From the NCBI GenBank assembly GCA_937876985.1, contig CALEFT010000034.1, forward strand, positions 1 through 64,000: 64,000 nt of DNA. Reading direction: 5' to 3'. The notes below the pieces were generated by a model. That model did not search any database. It was not told where the DNA came from and worked only from the letters and a program-made list of their open reading frames with translations. Numbering within the stretch: the first letter of the stretch is position 1; each line of letters begins with the position of its first letter. The translations under genes and the position numbers were made by a program. The DNA is from an uncultured Clostridia bacterium (GTDB lineage Bacteria > Bacillota > Clostridia > Saccharofermentanales > Saccharofermentanaceae). Shown here piece by piece: positions 62,579 through 64,000 of the stretch.

Positions 62579-63262
62579 ATGACTACGATTTACTGCTTTT
62601 CTGGAAGTGGACATAGCCTTGCTGTTTCGAGAAACTTATCACAAATACTTGAGTGCGAAATTATCATGATTAATAATGTAAATCACACTTCAAATAGCGA
62701 TACAGCAGTAATAGTTTTTCCAGTTTATTGCCAAAATATCCCTGATCCTGTTAAGAAGTTTATGGCTAGGCTTAAGTCCAAACATATTGCATTAATCGCA
62801 ACTTATGGAAAGATATCTTATGGTAATGTTTTGTATGAAGCTAAGCAGATTTTACAAGGAGAAGTTATTGCCGGAGCTTATATTCCAATCGGACACACAT
62901 TTCTAGATGGAGATTTTGATTTTAATTCAGAAATCTTAACAGCTATTGCGAAAAGAATAAATGAGCCTATTAAGGCGATAATTCCCAAGGCAAAAAAGAG
63001 TCCTCTTGCAAACATATTTCCTGGGCTTCGTAGTCGTATTGGAGTTAGAATAATTAAGGATGAGAACTGCAATAATTGTGGTCTGTGTGAGAAGAATTGT
63101 CCAGTTGGAGCTATTCATGGAGGTAATACGAATTCACAATGTATTCGGTGTATGCATTGCGTTACAAACTGTCCAGTTAAGGCGTTACATTATAAGAACA
63201 GTTGGATATTAAGAAAATACTTGAATAGTTATTATAATGATGAATATGTTCTATATTTGTAG
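62579..63262 (+). CDS. EFR1-type flavodoxin/ferredoxin fusion
   Basis: A 227-residue redox protein. The N-terminal flavodoxin-like domain begins TIYCFSGSGHSLAVSRNL, where SGSGHS is the expected FMN-phosphate loop. It is followed by two [4Fe-4S] motifs: CNNCGLCEKNCPVGAI and CIRCMHCVTNCPVKAL. It should carry low-potential electrons. Its GGAGGGG ribosome site lies in the end of the PP-loop gene, and the two genes are one base apart, so the proteins are likely made in step and may act together. Confidence 0.88.
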   Translation: MTTIYCFSGSGHSLAVSRNLSQILECEIIMINNVNHTSNSDTAVIVFPVYCQNIPDPVKKFMARLKSKHIALIATYGKISYGNVLYEAKQILQGEVIAGAYIPIGHTFLDGDFDFNSEILTAIAKRINEPIKAIIPKAKKSPLANIFPGLRSRIGVRIIKDENCNNCGLCEKNCPVGAIHGGNTNSQCIRCMHCVTNCPVKALHYKNSWILRKYLNSYYNDEYVLYL

Positions 63263-63321
63263 AGATTCTTGTTATACTTTCTTGTATATAATACAATTCT
63301 CAAGTAAAAAAGGAGAGAATT

Positions 63322-63753
63322 ATGGAATATTTTGCTTTGAAGTTTGAAGAACTATCTAATCAACAGGTCTATGAGATACTTAAATCTAGAAGTGAAGTTT
63401 TTATGCTCGGACAAGGTATCATTTGTCAGGATATGGACAACAAGGATTATGAGAGTCTTCATTGTTTTTATATGGAGGACAGAAGGGTAGTTGCTTATTT
63501 GCGAGCTTTTCGAGATAGTGATGGTGCTGTTTTGGTTGGAAGGGTACTTGCACTTAATAAGGGTGTTGGAATTGGCTCTGCGCTTATGAAGGATGCGATT
63601 AATAGTATTCGTATTGGGTTGCCGACTACTACTATTAGGGCTCACGCGCAGCTTCGTGCGGCTGGTTTTTATGATAAGCTCGGATTTAGCAGAGTTTCTG
63701 ATGAATATTTGGAGGAAGGCGTTCCTCATGTTACTATGGAACTTGAAATTTAA
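63322..63753 (+). CDS. GNAT acetyltransferase, ElaA-like
   Basis: A 143-residue single-domain acetyltransferase. The opening LKFEELSNQQVYEILKSRSEVFMLGQGI and the DMDNKDYESLH segment follow the ElaA family. The acetyl-CoA loop is GVGIGSALMKDAI, and AAGFYDKLGFSRVSDEYLEEGVPHV is the usual C-terminal part. The substrate is unknown. AAAAGGAGAG precedes the ATG. It has its own upstream region and is followed by an SOS-box promoter. Confidence 0.87.
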   Translation: MEYFALKFEELSNQQVYEILKSRSEVFMLGQGIICQDMDNKDYESLHCFYMEDRRVVAYLRAFRDSDGAVLVGRVLALNKGVGIGSALMKDAINSIRIGLPTTTIRAHAQLRAAGFYDKLGFSRVSDEYLEEGVPHVTMELEI

Positions 63754-63782
63754 CGAACAAATGTTTGTTTTTGTGCTATAAT
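63754..63782 (+). promoter_or_regulatory. SOS box and promoter before the thioesterase gene
   Basis: CGAACAAATGTTTG at 63754-63767 matches the Bacillus-type LexA consensus CGAACRNRYGTTYG at all 14 positions, and shares GAACAAATGTT with the ruvC box. TGC-TATAAT with the -10 at 63777-63782 follows, so the box covers the -35 region. Confidence 0.6.
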
Positions 63783-63802
63783 AGTTCTGGAGGTTCGAGT
63801 TT

Positions 63803-64000
63803 ATGGGTTTTGTTTATGAGCGTAAGATAAATTATTATGAGACAGATAAGATGGGAATTACACATCATTCGAATTATATTCGATATATGGAGGAAGCCAG
63901 AATTGCTTGGCTCGATTCTATTGGTTTTGGATATAAGAAGATGGAGGAGCTTGGTGTTATTTCTCCTGTTGTAGAAGTTAATTCGAGATTTGCTAAGATT
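63803..64000 (+). CDS. Acyl-CoA thioesterase (4HBT, YbgC/FadM type), cut by window end
   Basis: The first 66 codons of a hotdog-fold thioesterase, running off the right edge. YERKINYYETDKMGITHHSNYIRYMEEAR carries the family pattern, with the active-site Asp in ETDKMG followed by the HHxNY segment, then WLDSIGFGYKKMEELG. It hydrolyses acyl-CoA or hydroxybenzoyl-CoA-like thioesters. ATG 63803 is 9 bases after GGAGG. It lies behind a promoter with a perfect SOS-box match. Confidence 0.88.
   Translation, partial: MGFVYERKINYYETDKMGITHHSNYIRYMEEARIAWLDSIGFGYKKMEELGVISPVVEVNSRFAKI

Overview
The window is an AT-rich stretch of a bacterial chromosome, almost certainly a Gram-positive Clostridia member and most probably Lachnospiraceae-like. 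The evidence is GGAGG-type ribosome sites, TGnTATAAT-type promoters, simple hairpin/T-run terminators, YerC, RqcH, DinR-type (Bacillus-type LexA) SOS boxes, TadE/DUF5702-like proteins, EFR1 ferredoxin and DUF4214-tailed secreted enzymes. Nearly all of it is dense housekeeping sequence. There is no CRISPR array, prophage or intact insertion sequence.

Layout. 1-111: a repeat made of GTCAAC/GTTGAC boxes. 349-4310: MATE exporter, Gfo/Idh oxidoreductase (minus), pyrimidine-nucleoside phosphorylase. 4338-7307: ruvC-ruvA-ruvB-queH behind a promoter with an SOS box at its start site. 7304-13903: rqcH and a small membrane protein (minus), an alpha/beta hydrolase (plus), then two tandem PRPP-synthetase paralogues and engB (minus). 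14055-17503: comEC-holA. 17576-23199: NADP-isocitrate dehydrogenase, a SEC-C protein, and mreC-mreD-PBP2. 23317-28021: methylglyoxal-synthase-like protein, MBL hydrolase, pheS-pheT. 28197-30865: three pilin/TadE-like envelope proteins. 30952-36446: small membrane protein, yerC, secA, purine nucleoside phosphorylase, S-adenosylhomocysteinase. 36839-40174: a large secreted GH5 glycanase. 40348-44457: tRNA-Thr (minus), then a solute-binding-like protein, a GNAT-alkyltransferase fusion, a flavin reductase and a Nudix hydrolase. 44606-54437: diguanylate cyclase, rpsO, DMT transporter, long glutamine synthetase (minus), membrane protein, malic enzyme, Lrp regulator-aminotransferase, prfB. 54576-56651: Thr/Glu-repeat membrane protein (minus). 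56848-58539: tRNA-Leu and initiator tRNA, then a foreign-looking island with a broken AAA/DUF4143 ATPase relic and a Fic gene. 58647-64000: ABC exporter, glutathione peroxidase (minus), PP-loop ATPase plus EFR1 ferredoxin, GNAT, and an acyl-CoA thioesterase cut by the window end.

Genes working together. RuvABC resolves Holliday junctions and is probably SOS-controlled. ComEC and HolA serve DNA uptake and replication. MreC, MreD and PBP2 build the lateral wall. PNP and SAHH recycle S-adenosylhomocysteine and purine nucleosides, and the PRPP synthetases and pyrimidine phosphorylase add to nucleotide metabolism.

Most worth a second look: the two-gene PP-loop ATPase/EFR1 unit; the Fic island with TTCCCTTAT/ATAAGGGAA inverted repeats in its promoter; a PRPP-synthetase pair in which one copy has lost catalytic residues; a GNAT-alkyltransferase fusion; 10-bp-phased TTGTCG repeats upstream of both comEC and the pilin-like operon; and a perfect SOS box upstream of a thioesterase gene.
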